6,237 bases of DNA from Fidelibacterota bacterium. GTDB lineage: Bacteria; Fidelibacterota; Marinisomatia; Marinisomatales; TCS55. A program made the position numbers and the translations under genes. Of the stretch, positions 1 to 6,237 are shown in pieces (the stretch's first letter is position 1; each line of letters begins with the position of its first letter). The stretch is taken from positions 10,398 through 16,634 of the forward strand of contig PAWC01000026.1 in assembly GCA_002713385.1 (NCBI GenBank). Direction: 5' to 3'. The notes beneath the pieces are model-generated. The model was not told where the DNA came from, ran no database searches, and worked only from the letters and a program-made list of their open reading frames with translations.

Positions 1-3000
1 GAAGTATACGGTGAAAAACCTCTGGTGGAAAAAGGACAGACGTCACGGAAAATAACCATCGATAGTGAAACAATTGAATCACTGCCGATAAGAGATTTAA
101 ATGAAGTGTATGCTCTACAGTCCGGTGTGGTCAGAGTTCAGAGCCGGATGCATGGTATTCCTGATTATGAAGAAAAGGGGCTTGAAGAAGTTCACGTCCG
201 CGGCGGCCGTTCAGGTGAAATTGCTTATATGATGGATGGCATGTACCTGCGTAATCCTATCTTTAATGTGATAGGAACCGGTACACGACTGAATTTGATG
301 GCCGTACGCCAACTGGATTGGCAGCCTGGTGGATTTAACGCTGAATACGGGGATGCTATGTCAGCAGTATCCAATCTTCATACTCGATCTGGAGGGAAAA
401 AATTTCAATACGGATTGCGTTATGAAACCAGTGGGGTCGGTGCATCCATGGGTTCCAGTTATGACGAATTGCGCGGTTATGATGATATATCGATTGGTCT
501 CGGCGGGCCCATCTGGGGATTTAATAAACTGTCTTATTGGATATCAGGGGAATACACCAATAATAGTTCGGCCAGGGTTTTTGAATTTGATGATAAAATA
601 TATCAGCTATTACCGGAATTACTTAGCGATGGTTCCAATTACCAGGAATACTTGAATATCCTTGATGATAACAAGGAAAACCTGGTGCAGCCTTGGGATA
701 ATGAGGCCGGGTTCAGAGGTTTTGGTTTTCGTAAAACCTGGGATGTGTTTGGTAAGTTGACATATAAACCCACCAATAAGATTCGACTCAATGCATCATA
801 TTGGCAGGTCGAAAACCATCAAAAAGTGTTCAACCCTGCTTTTATTTTTTGGGATGATGGTCAAACAGAATTATTTGAGGATACCTATCGCTATTATCTG
901 GAATACAATCAATCTGTCACCAGTCGAACATTCTTCACCGTAAGGACTTCCCGTTTTATCCAGGACAAGTTCTTGGGTGTGCGCTGGCAGGACAGTGATG
1001 ATGATGGACGGCCGGACTGGTTTGAATGGCGTCATAGCGCGGGTCCCTATGAAAATACATCCGACCCTTACAATCCGGATATGGTTCCTTACTCTTTATC
1101 TGATAATGGGGATACATTATATTATACGATGGTTGATCCCCGCAGCGGCTGGTATGTTGGATCCGAACCGGGCCTGTATAATTGGGATACAGCGGAAGAT
1201 TTCACGGATTTAAATAGCAATGGTATCTGGGATCAGGGTGAGCCCTGGGTTGATCGTGATGGAACGGGGTTTACAGATGGACAATGGGATGGTCCTGAAC
1301 TTGTTAACGCGCTTTATGAAAGAGATGGTAGTTATTGGTTAGAGCCGGAGATGTATGAGGACTATGTACCATTTATGGACTATAATTTTCTGCAAAACAG
1401 TGTCGGACTGCACCCGGCAATTCATCCCCAGGCGTACCCAGCAATAACTCCTGATGCGCAATACCTGGGTTACTTTTATTCGGGATTTGCAGATGACCCC
1501 TATTATTATATGCCTACATTTAATGGTTATGCCTGGACCGAGGGCAGGATTTTTGGAGGGCATAGTAGTTTATTTAATAAATCCCGGGCCGAGACAAATG
1601 AAATCAGGATCGACTTAACATCCCAGGTGACGGATAAATTAAAGATCCGATCCGGATTTGATTATAAATCCCACAAATTGGATTATTATGAAGTTGTAGC
1701 ACCTTGGCTGGGTGAAGGAGCATTTGTACAGACCTTTGGTGAATTTTGGCAGGATACAGGCCCGGATTCATTGTTACCAACCGATGATGGCTATGAAGCA
1801 CCGGATCGTGGTCAAGGCAACAACAGGTATGATCCCGGCGAACCCTATGCTGATGCCAATAAAAATGGAAAGTGGGATGCCTATCGTGAACCTGAAGAAA
1901 TTTCAGGATATATACAAAATACGTTTGAAGTTCCTTGGATGGTTGTCAACGCAGGTTTAAGGATTGATGCTGTTAATTATAATACCCAGGTCTGGGCAGA
2001 CACATTGGGCAAATTTTCTCCGGGGCAGCCTTGGTTTTACTCCGATCTTAATGGCAATGGTAGTTGGGATCAAGGTGACGAACCGGCAAGTAACTTAGCT
2101 GGTTTAGTCCAGCAAAAGGTATTATTCACAGATACGAAGTGGACCTACCAAATTAGCCCTAGGCTGGGATTCAGTCATGTGATTACAGACCAGGCCACGT
2201 TTACGTTCAATTACGGTATTTATTATCAAACGCCTACGTATCAGAATGTCTTCCTGCGGACAAATATGCTGGAAGATCCTGAAGAATTATTTGAATCCTC
2301 TTCCAGTCAATCGGTTGGTAATGCATCAATGATTGCGCAAAGAACAGAATCATATTCATTTGCCTTTAATATTCAATTCAATCGCTATTGGGCTTTTACA
2401 CTAGGCGGCTATAACAAGAATATGTCCCAGAACTTATTTTACAGGACCAGCCGGTCAGGTGTATATGAATATAGGGTTTTTTCCAATGGGGATTATGGTA
2501 GTGCTCGTGGAATTGAATTCATGCTGCAAAACAGGGGTATGTGGTTTAATACCATGCTGCAGTATACCTATTCCATCGCCAAGGCTAACAGTGCTCATGA
2601 TTGGGCTGGTGATACAGGAATTTATGTTGACGCTCCATCGAGTGAATACCTTATGTCCTATGACCGGCCTCACGATTTAACACTTTCGATTTATTCTAGG
2701 CTTCCTCTAGGTATCAACGCTGGTATCACTGCTTTCTATCAATCAGGGCCACCCTATACACCTTTAATATTTAATGGGCGTGATCCACAGTCAGATGTCA
2801 AGAATCCAAATTCTAAACGTCAACCACCATTTCGAAATGTAAACCTGCTTTTTACAAAGGCATTTAAGTATTATGGATTGACAGTGAATATGGGACTCAA
2901 TATTCAAAATGTTTTCAATATTATTAATGAGCTTGATATTTGGCAATTGACAGGTACGGCTGATGAACCTGGTGAATATTATACAGATAGAGTCGGATTA

Positions 3001-3102
3001 CCGGATGCAGAACATGATAAACCCAGTTCTTATTATGATAGGCCATGGATGTACTATTCACCACGGCAGATGAATTTTTATATACGGATTGATTTCAAAT
3101 GA
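1..3102 (+). CDS. TonB-dependent outer-membrane receptor, 5'-truncated by the window edge
   Basis: The frame is open from base 1, giving 1033 residues before TGA at 3100-3102. The GTG at 25 is not believed to be the start, because the preceding codons (EVYGEKPLVEKG) look like the usual junction between a carboxypeptidase-regulatory-like domain and the plug. Signal peptide, that domain and any TonB box therefore lie upstream. Counting from base 1, the plug spans about residues 17-132: SLPIRDLNEVYALQSGV, VRGGR (66-70), MDG (78-80) and a GGFNAEYGDAMSAV stretch. The remainder fits a 22-strand beta-barrel with long acidic, aromatic loops. NGDYGSARGIEF (829-840), YDRPHD (887-892) and FYQSGPPYTP are late-barrel patterns familiar in this family. 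The protein would import a bound substrate using TonB-ExbBD energy; the substrate is unknown. Oddities are four Asp/Asn-rich metal-binding-like loops, no cysteine, and a C-terminus of IDFK, so the aromatic residue is penultimate instead of last. It is not clearly SusC, since no SusD follows. Family call is firm; function beyond that is not. Confidence 0.93.
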   Translation, partial: EVYGEKPLVEKGQTSRKITIDSETIESLPIRDLNEVYALQSGVVRVQSRMHGIPDYEEKGLEEVHVRGGRSGEIAYMMDGMYLRNPIFNVIGTGTRLNLMAVRQLDWQPGGFNAEYGDAMSAVSNLHTRSGGKKFQYGLRYETSGVGASMGSSYDELRGYDDISIGLGGPIWGFNKLSYWISGEYTNNSSARVFEFDDKIYQLLPELLSDGSNYQEYLNILDDNKENLVQPWDNEAGFRGFGFRKTWDVFGKLTYKPTNKIRLNASYWQVENHQKVFNPAFIFWDDGQTELFEDTYRYYLEYNQSVTSRTFFTVRTSRFIQDKFLGVRWQDSDDDGRPDWFEWRHSAGPYENTSDPYNPDMVPYSLSDNGDTLYYTMVDPRSGWYVGSEPGLYNWDTAEDFTDLNSNGIWDQGEPWVDRDGTGFTDGQWDGPELVNALYERDGSYWLEPEMYEDYVPFMDYNFLQNSVGLHPAIHPQAYPAITPDAQYLGYFYSGFADDPYYYMPTFNGYAWTEGRIFGGHSSLFNKSRAETNEIRIDLTSQVTDKLKIRSGFDYKSHKLDYYEVVAPWLGEGAFVQTFGEFWQDTGPDSLLPTDDGYEAPDRGQGNNRYDPGEPYADANKNGKWDAYREPEEISGYIQNTFEVPWMVVNAGLRIDAVNYNTQVWADTLGKFSPGQPWFYSDLNGNGSWDQGDEPASNLAGLVQQKVLFTDTKWTYQISPRLGFSHVITDQATFTFNYGIYYQTPTYQNVFLRTNMLEDPEELFESSSSQSVGNASMIAQRTESYSFAFNIQFNRYWAFTLGGYNKNMSQNLFYRTSRSGVYEYRVFSNGDYGSARGIEFMLQNRGMWFNTMLQYTYSIAKANSAHDWAGDTGIYVDAPSSEYLMSYDRPHDLTLSIYSRLPLGINAGITAFYQSGPPYTPLIFNGRDPQSDVKNPNSKRQPPFRNVNLLFTKAFKYYGLTVNMGLNIQNVFNIINELDIWQLTGTADEPGEYYTDRVGLPDAEHDKPSSYYDRPWMYYSPRQMNFYIRIDFK
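991..1017 (+). other. Calcium-binding-like DxDxDGxPD loop in the receptor
   Basis: The receptor encodes DSDDDGRPD here (residues 331-339 counted from base 1). Asp at positions 1, 3, 5 and 9 with Gly at 6 is the spacing of EF-hand and thrombospondin type 3 calcium loops. It lies after a predicted barrel strand (FTVRTSRFIQDKFLGVRW), so it probably opens an extracellular loop. Metal binding is inferred from spacing alone. Confidence 0.55.
1207..1299 (+). other. Asp/Asn-rich loop DxNxNGxWDxGEP with following DxDGTG in the receptor
   Basis: This stretch (residues 403-433 from base 1) encodes DLNSNGIWDQGEPW, then VDRDGTGFTDGQWDGPE. The first part carries D-x-N-x-N-G-x-x-D, an EF-hand-like ligand spacing, followed by a GEP turn. 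The second is a looser acidic repeat. It is probably in the same large extracellular region as the DSDDDG loop. Related units recur at 1804-1896 and 2044-2085. Confidence 0.55.
1804..1896 (+). other. Asp/Asn-rich loop NRYDPGEP plus DANKNGKWD in the receptor
   Basis: Residues 602-632 from base 1. NRYDPGEPYADANKNGKWD reads as two overlapping units: a degenerate first one ending in xYDPGEP, then a full D-x-N-x-N-G-x-W-D. The following ISGYIQNTFEV looks like the next barrel strand, which places the unit at the end of an extracellular loop. Confidence 0.55.
2044..2085 (+). other. Asp/Asn-rich loop DLNGNGSWDQGDEP in the receptor
   Basis: Residues 682-695 from base 1. It is almost the same as the unit at 1207-1245 (DLNSNGIWDQGEP), with one extra acidic residue before EP. 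The codons differ at several positions, so this is not a recent DNA duplication but a conserved or convergent protein motif. Confidence 0.55.
3099..3102 (+). other. ATGA stop/start overlap between receptor and exported-protein genes
   Basis: The receptor's TGA (3100-3102) lies inside ATGA, whose ATG opens the next gene. A second in-frame ATG follows at 3102-3104, so the real start could be either, with a four-base or one-base overlap. The upstream bases (ATACGGATTGATTTCAA) contain no purine-rich ribosome binding site. Re-initiation by ribosomes finishing the receptor is the likeliest way translation begins, which would tie the amounts of the two proteins together. Confidence 0.85.
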
Positions 3103-6100
3103 TGAAACGGTTTGCTATAATTTTATGGGTCTTTACTTTATTATTGGGTAAAGACAGTGGAATCGAGCGACGAGTGGCCGTAACGGTGAAAAAAGGAATC
3201 CCTGTCAATTTGGAAAAAATTGGTGATTATCCTTTTCCTACCAATCCCATGAATGACCGTGCTAAAGGGTTTTTACTACAAGGCAAGATTAAAAATGCGA
3301 TCACAAACTATGGTGGTTTTATTGATTGGAATAACCACCCAGCTGGATTGTGGGGCGATTATACATACCTGCCAAATGTATCATTTTTAACCGGTGTACC
3401 AGGGCAAAAATATACATCTGAATTTGATTGGTCCTTGTTCGAGAGTATCCAGGTTGGGGGTGAGATTATTCGCCAAACGTGGACATCTGAAGATGCTTAT
3501 TCTGCATGGTATGAAGATGGTGATACCAATTTTGTGAGTATCCTATTTGAAGCAGAAAATGATGATGGTATTTGGCGTCCGGACAGTATTGCAAAAGCAC
3601 TGTCTATTGACTTGGTAAACGATTATTACCAATGGGGGATTGATGATACCAATGAACGCATTTTCATCAGCGCAAAAGAAACATCTGACCCTAATAATTC
3701 TGACTCAAAGATGGGGCTGATTTATATTTGGGCATTGCGCCCCAAGCTCAAGGAACGGACAGATGATTTTGATGTCTATGATTATGGTGAAGATAAGGAA
3801 GAATGGACCCGTGATGACGTGCAGCAATATTATGGTGTGAATGTAGCAGAATCTTGGTTCACACGTATTGGAGGAAGTTCCAATACTGATTGGCAGGCCA
3901 CAACAAAAGCAAGGGTTAATACCCATAATACTATCATATCATCCGGAGATATTTTTGGGAATACGTATTTTTCTGATCCCGGAGATACCTACCCCTTATT
4001 GGCCCATAGTAATTATTCCCAGACTTGGCCGACACAATTAAATATTGAAACGGGAGAAATGGAAGCTTTTTGGCCAGGCTGGTGGGCTGAAGAATACATT
4101 GAAGATCTGCCAGGCTGCAGCGGTACACGGAAAGACCCCGATTGCTGGCAAGAAGTGCCGGGCAGATTCATTTCAGATACAGATGTGTATATGGAATTTG
4201 ATGACCGCTGGGCACATCGCGGTAATCTCGTCAATACAAATGATGAGTATGATGTAGCCGGATATCCCATGGGCTTTAAGGTCAAAGCAGAAGCCCATTC
4301 ATACGGTGTATCCTACGCCGAAGATATCATGTTTGTCACTGTCCGTGTGCGCAATGAAAGTGGTGATTGGTACGATGAAGACGGCAATTTCCATCACGGC
4401 TTAATTATGCCCGATGGCACAAAACTGAACCATGGCAAGGGGTTTAATTATAAAGGTGTTACCCTTGGGTTCTACATGGATGCGGATGCCGCCAGTACGG
4501 ATATATACGGCAATTTTGGCGTGCATACAAATGATGATGATTATATGGAATACTATGATGAGCGCTTCGAGATCGGTGGCGAATCACTCATTGTCAGTAT
4601 GGCCATGATCTATGATTATGACGGTAATAGTAATGGCGCAACGGATTTGGGAATTGTAGCCACGCAGTTACTGGATACGCCAAAGGCAACGCGGGAAATT
4701 GACTTGGATCTGGATGGCTTCCCGGACCGCTATCCCGGTGAAGCTTTAAAAATGACGGATTGGCACTGGTTCGACTGGTACAATCGTCCTGGTGTAGTCA
4801 ACAGGGAAGGAAACAGTAGCTGTTTTGCTGGCGGCTCTGGCTGTCCTCAAGCTAAAAATAAAGAAGAAATCATGTATAAACTCATGATCGGAGATACAAC
4901 CAATATCAAATCGACTGAAAAGGCCTGGTTTTTTCATACACCAAACCCGGATACAGACATAGGCATAGAACTCAATCCGCACTTTGATTCCCTTGAAGGC
5001 CTAGAAGAAGAAGATGCATTTGATGGCGGGTTGGATTGTGTTTTTATTATGAGCTGTGGCCCCTTTGATTTAAAAGTTGGTGAAGAAGTACCTTTTTCAT
5101 TTTGTATTATTTTTGGCCAGAATAAGCAGGATCTGATCAGCAACGCCAAGTTTGCCCAGATAATGTATAACTCCCATTACCAGGGCTATACACCTCCCAC
5201 AAGACCGGAAGTACATGCAGTAACTGATCATAATAAAGTGACATTGTTCTGGGATAATGCTGCTGAATTATCAAACGATATTGTTACCGGTTATGCTGAT
5301 TTTGAGGGGTATAAGATTTATAAGAGTAAAGATGGCGGCAGTACGTGGGGTACACCTGATAAACAGATCTATGATGATTATGGTATTGCTGTTGGATGGC
5401 AGCCCTATGCCCAGTTCGATCTGAGTGCTGATGAAGATTCGGTGCATTGCATTTGGGAAAATGATGAATGTGCAAATGGCTTAAATCGCGGTCGATCGAT
5501 TTCCGGTCCGGACCCACATGCACCCTGGTTTAACCTTGGGAATGATACGGGGCTGGAGGCCATCGACACACTGGCAACCATCAACAGTAAGGATTACCAT
5601 TATTACTTTGTGGATACAGATGTCCAGGATGGATTACAGTATACCTATGCTGTTACAGCATATGACATGGGCGTGGAGTCTGATTTTGTTATTACCTGGG
5701 AAGACGATACGAACGGTGGTTTTATTCCTGATACATCATGGTCATACTCGAATCCGGAACACTGGTCCAGCCCGGACGGCTATGCCAGTATTGAAAATTC
5801 GAAAGGGACAACCATCCTAGATAGGAATTTTATTCAGATCTATGCTGGTTTTAAATCCCAGGAACAAATATCTAAAATTGGGGTCGTTCCCAATCCGTAC
5901 ATCGTACGCTCGCATATCAATGAAACAGAGTGGGTACGGCAAATTCGTTTTACCAAATTGCCTCCTGTGTGTACGATTAAAATTTTTACAGTCAATGGAG
6001 AGCATGTCCAGACTTTAGAGCATGAAGACTTAACCAGCTCGGATTCTAATGAAATCTTTTCAGGTGGTGAAACAGTGTGGGATCTGCGTACGGTGAATAA

Positions 6101-6188
6101 TCAGGAAATTGCTCCAGGATTATACATCTTCACAGTCGAAGCTACTGGTTTGGAAGATTATATCGGCAAATTTGCAGTGGTGCGCTAA
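3099..6188 (+). CDS. Large exported protein with FN3-like domain and C-terminal T9SS/FlgD-like domain
   Basis: A complete 1029-residue protein. Either ATG at 3099 or ATG at 3102 could start it; both give a signal peptide (MKR, then FAIILWVFTLLLG) with cleavage probably near residue 17-20. There is no Cys there, so it is not a lipoprotein. Residues 18-640 match no domain I can name. They include NYGGFIDW and HPAGLW (70-85), resembling an opening segment I associate with large exported FCB-group proteins, and DLDLDGFPD (535-543). A segment SCGPFDLKVGEEVPFSF (652-668) followed by GQN and a helix-like stretch leads to PP at 699-700, another motif recurrent in such proteins. An FN3-like fold spans about 699-862 (Trp718, FEGYKIYKS at 735-743, YTYAVTAYD near 848-856), split by a roughly 75-residue insert. 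The C-terminal domain (about 927-1029: VVPNPY, WDLRTVNNQEIAPGLYIFTVEA, GKFAVVR) resembles T9SS type A sorting or FlgD Ig-like domains. Ten cysteines suggest extracytoplasmic disulfides. Export and surface location are well supported; function is unknown. Coupling to the upstream receptor gene suggests a joint role. Confidence 0.88.
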   Translation: MMKRFAIILWVFTLLLGKDSGIERRVAVTVKKGIPVNLEKIGDYPFPTNPMNDRAKGFLLQGKIKNAITNYGGFIDWNNHPAGLWGDYTYLPNVSFLTGVPGQKYTSEFDWSLFESIQVGGEIIRQTWTSEDAYSAWYEDGDTNFVSILFEAENDDGIWRPDSIAKALSIDLVNDYYQWGIDDTNERIFISAKETSDPNNSDSKMGLIYIWALRPKLKERTDDFDVYDYGEDKEEWTRDDVQQYYGVNVAESWFTRIGGSSNTDWQATTKARVNTHNTIISSGDIFGNTYFSDPGDTYPLLAHSNYSQTWPTQLNIETGEMEAFWPGWWAEEYIEDLPGCSGTRKDPDCWQEVPGRFISDTDVYMEFDDRWAHRGNLVNTNDEYDVAGYPMGFKVKAEAHSYGVSYAEDIMFVTVRVRNESGDWYDEDGNFHHGLIMPDGTKLNHGKGFNYKGVTLGFYMDADAASTDIYGNFGVHTNDDDYMEYYDERFEIGGESLIVSMAMIYDYDGNSNGATDLGIVATQLLDTPKATREIDLDLDGFPDRYPGEALKMTDWHWFDWYNRPGVVNREGNSSCFAGGSGCPQAKNKEEIMYKLMIGDTTNIKSTEKAWFFHTPNPDTDIGIELNPHFDSLEGLEEEDAFDGGLDCVFIMSCGPFDLKVGEEVPFSFCIIFGQNKQDLISNAKFAQIMYNSHYQGYTPPTRPEVHAVTDHNKVTLFWDNAAELSNDIVTGYADFEGYKIYKSKDGGSTWGTPDKQIYDDYGIAVGWQPYAQFDLSADEDSVHCIWENDECANGLNRGRSISGPDPHAPWFNLGNDTGLEAIDTLATINSKDYHYYFVDTDVQDGLQYTYAVTAYDMGVESDFVITWEDDTNGGFIPDTSWSYSNPEHWSSPDGYASIENSKGTTILDRNFIQIYAGFKSQEQISKIGVVPNPYIVRSHINETEWVRQIRFTKLPPVCTIKIFTVNGEHVQTLEHEDLTSSDSNEIFSGGETVWDLRTVNNQEIAPGLYIFTVEATGLEDYIGKFAVVR
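4701..4727 (+). other. Calcium-binding-like DxDxDGxPD loop in the exported protein
   Basis: DLDLDGFPD at residues 535-543 has Asp at 1, 3, 5 and 9 and Gly at 6, the same pattern as DSDDDGRPD in the upstream receptor. A looser relative, DYDGNSNGATD, lies at 506-516 (4614-4646). These may be structural calcium sites stabilising the exported protein; this rests on spacing only. Confidence 0.5.
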
Positions 6189-6190
6189 TG
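6186..6190 (+). other. TAATG stop/start overlap between exported protein and third gene
   Basis: The TAA stop at 6186-6188 and the ATG at 6188-6190 share one A. The preceding bases (GCAGTGGTGCGC) show no recognisable Shine-Dalgarno. Together with the ATGA junction at 3099 this makes a chain of three overlapping genes, consistent with one operon and coupled translation. Confidence 0.7.
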
Positions 6191-6237
6191 GTACGGTTAA
6201 TTTTGATAGTATTAATGAGTATGAGTATGATATGGGG
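6188..6237 (+). CDS. Start of an exported protein gene, 3'-truncated by the window edge
   Basis: ATG at 6188-6190 shares its A with the TAA stop of the preceding gene (TAATG). The frame stays open to the window end and encodes MVRLILIVLMSMSMIWG. A single Arg followed by an unbroken hydrophobic run is what the start of a signal peptide looks like, so the product is probably exported or membrane-anchored. No Shine-Dalgarno sequence is visible upstream, so translation is probably coupled to the preceding gene. Only 16 full codons plus two bases are present, too few for a family call. From my general impression of FCB-group gene neighbourhoods, a PorV/PorQ-type outer-membrane beta-barrel protein would be a plausible successor to a receptor and a sorting-domain protein. 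That is inference from context and nothing in these residues shows it. Confidence 0.6.
   Translation, partial: MVRLILIVLMSMSMIW

Noticed and set aside
25..27. GTG as the start codon of the receptor gene
   Set aside because: The frame is open back to base 1 and the upstream codons encode the expected domain junction (EVYGEKPLV). A start here would give an outer-membrane protein with no signal peptide.
1207..2085. DNA-level direct repeats from the Asp/Asn-rich loops
   Set aside because: The similarity is in the protein motif; codons differ at many positions, so there is no tandem or recently duplicated DNA repeat.
1339..5820. Shorter open frames of 60-110 codons on both strands within the two large genes
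   Set aside because: All lie inside the two long genes, which have clear family features. Their translations show no coherent domain or signal, and none has a convincing ribosome binding site.
6166..6175. Perfect 10-base palindrome GCAAATTTGC near the end of the second gene, as an operator or terminator
   Set aside because: It encodes the GKFA portion of the C-terminal domain, has no loop, no T-run, and such short palindromes arise by chance.
1..6188. A SusC/SusD polysaccharide-utilisation pair
   Set aside because: The second protein has no lipobox cysteine after its signal peptide, no SusD/RagB-like features, and a sorting-type C-terminus. No carbohydrate enzyme is visible in the window.
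1..6237. tRNA, rRNA, CRISPR array, insertion sequence, riboswitch or rho-independent terminator
   Set aside because: The window is coding end to end on one strand with overlapping genes; I saw no repeat-spacer pattern, transposase, terminal inverted repeats, or stem-loop followed by a T-run.

Overview
The window reads as one continuous block of plus-strand coding sequence from a Gram-negative bacterium, with no intergenic space. It holds the 3' part of a TonB-dependent outer-membrane receptor gene (1-3102, open at the left edge), a complete gene for a 1029-residue exported multidomain protein (3099-6188), and the first 17 codons of a third gene that starts with a signal-peptide-like sequence (6188 to the right edge).

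The protein types point to the Fibrobacteres-Chlorobi-Bacteroidetes (FCB) assemblage and its relatives, for example Marinimicrobia/SAR406, Calditrichota, KSB1 or Ignavibacteria. The reasons are a receptor whose plug follows a segment typical of the carboxypeptidase-regulatory-like (CarboxypepD_reg-like) N-terminal type, Asp/Asn/Gly-rich 'DxNxNGxWDxGEP' loops, a C-terminal domain resembling type IX secretion (T9SS) type A sorting or FlgD-like domains, and the absence of clear Shine-Dalgarno sequences. The exact phylum is inference; no marker gene is present.

Layout: the receptor and the exported protein overlap by four bases (ATGA at 3099-3102), and the exported protein and the third gene share one base (TAATG at 6186-6190). 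This arrangement predicts one transcript and translational coupling. No promoter or terminator was seen, and the operon must begin left of the window and continue to the right.

Working model (inference): the receptor sits in the outer membrane. The second protein is exported and probably held at or released from the cell surface through its C-terminal domain. The third product also enters the envelope. The layout recalls SusC/SusD pairs, but the second protein is not SusD-like: it has no lipobox and ends in a sorting-type domain. The substrate cannot be read from the sequence. The possible novelty is the receptor plus large-exported-protein pairing and the metal-binding-like loops in both proteins.
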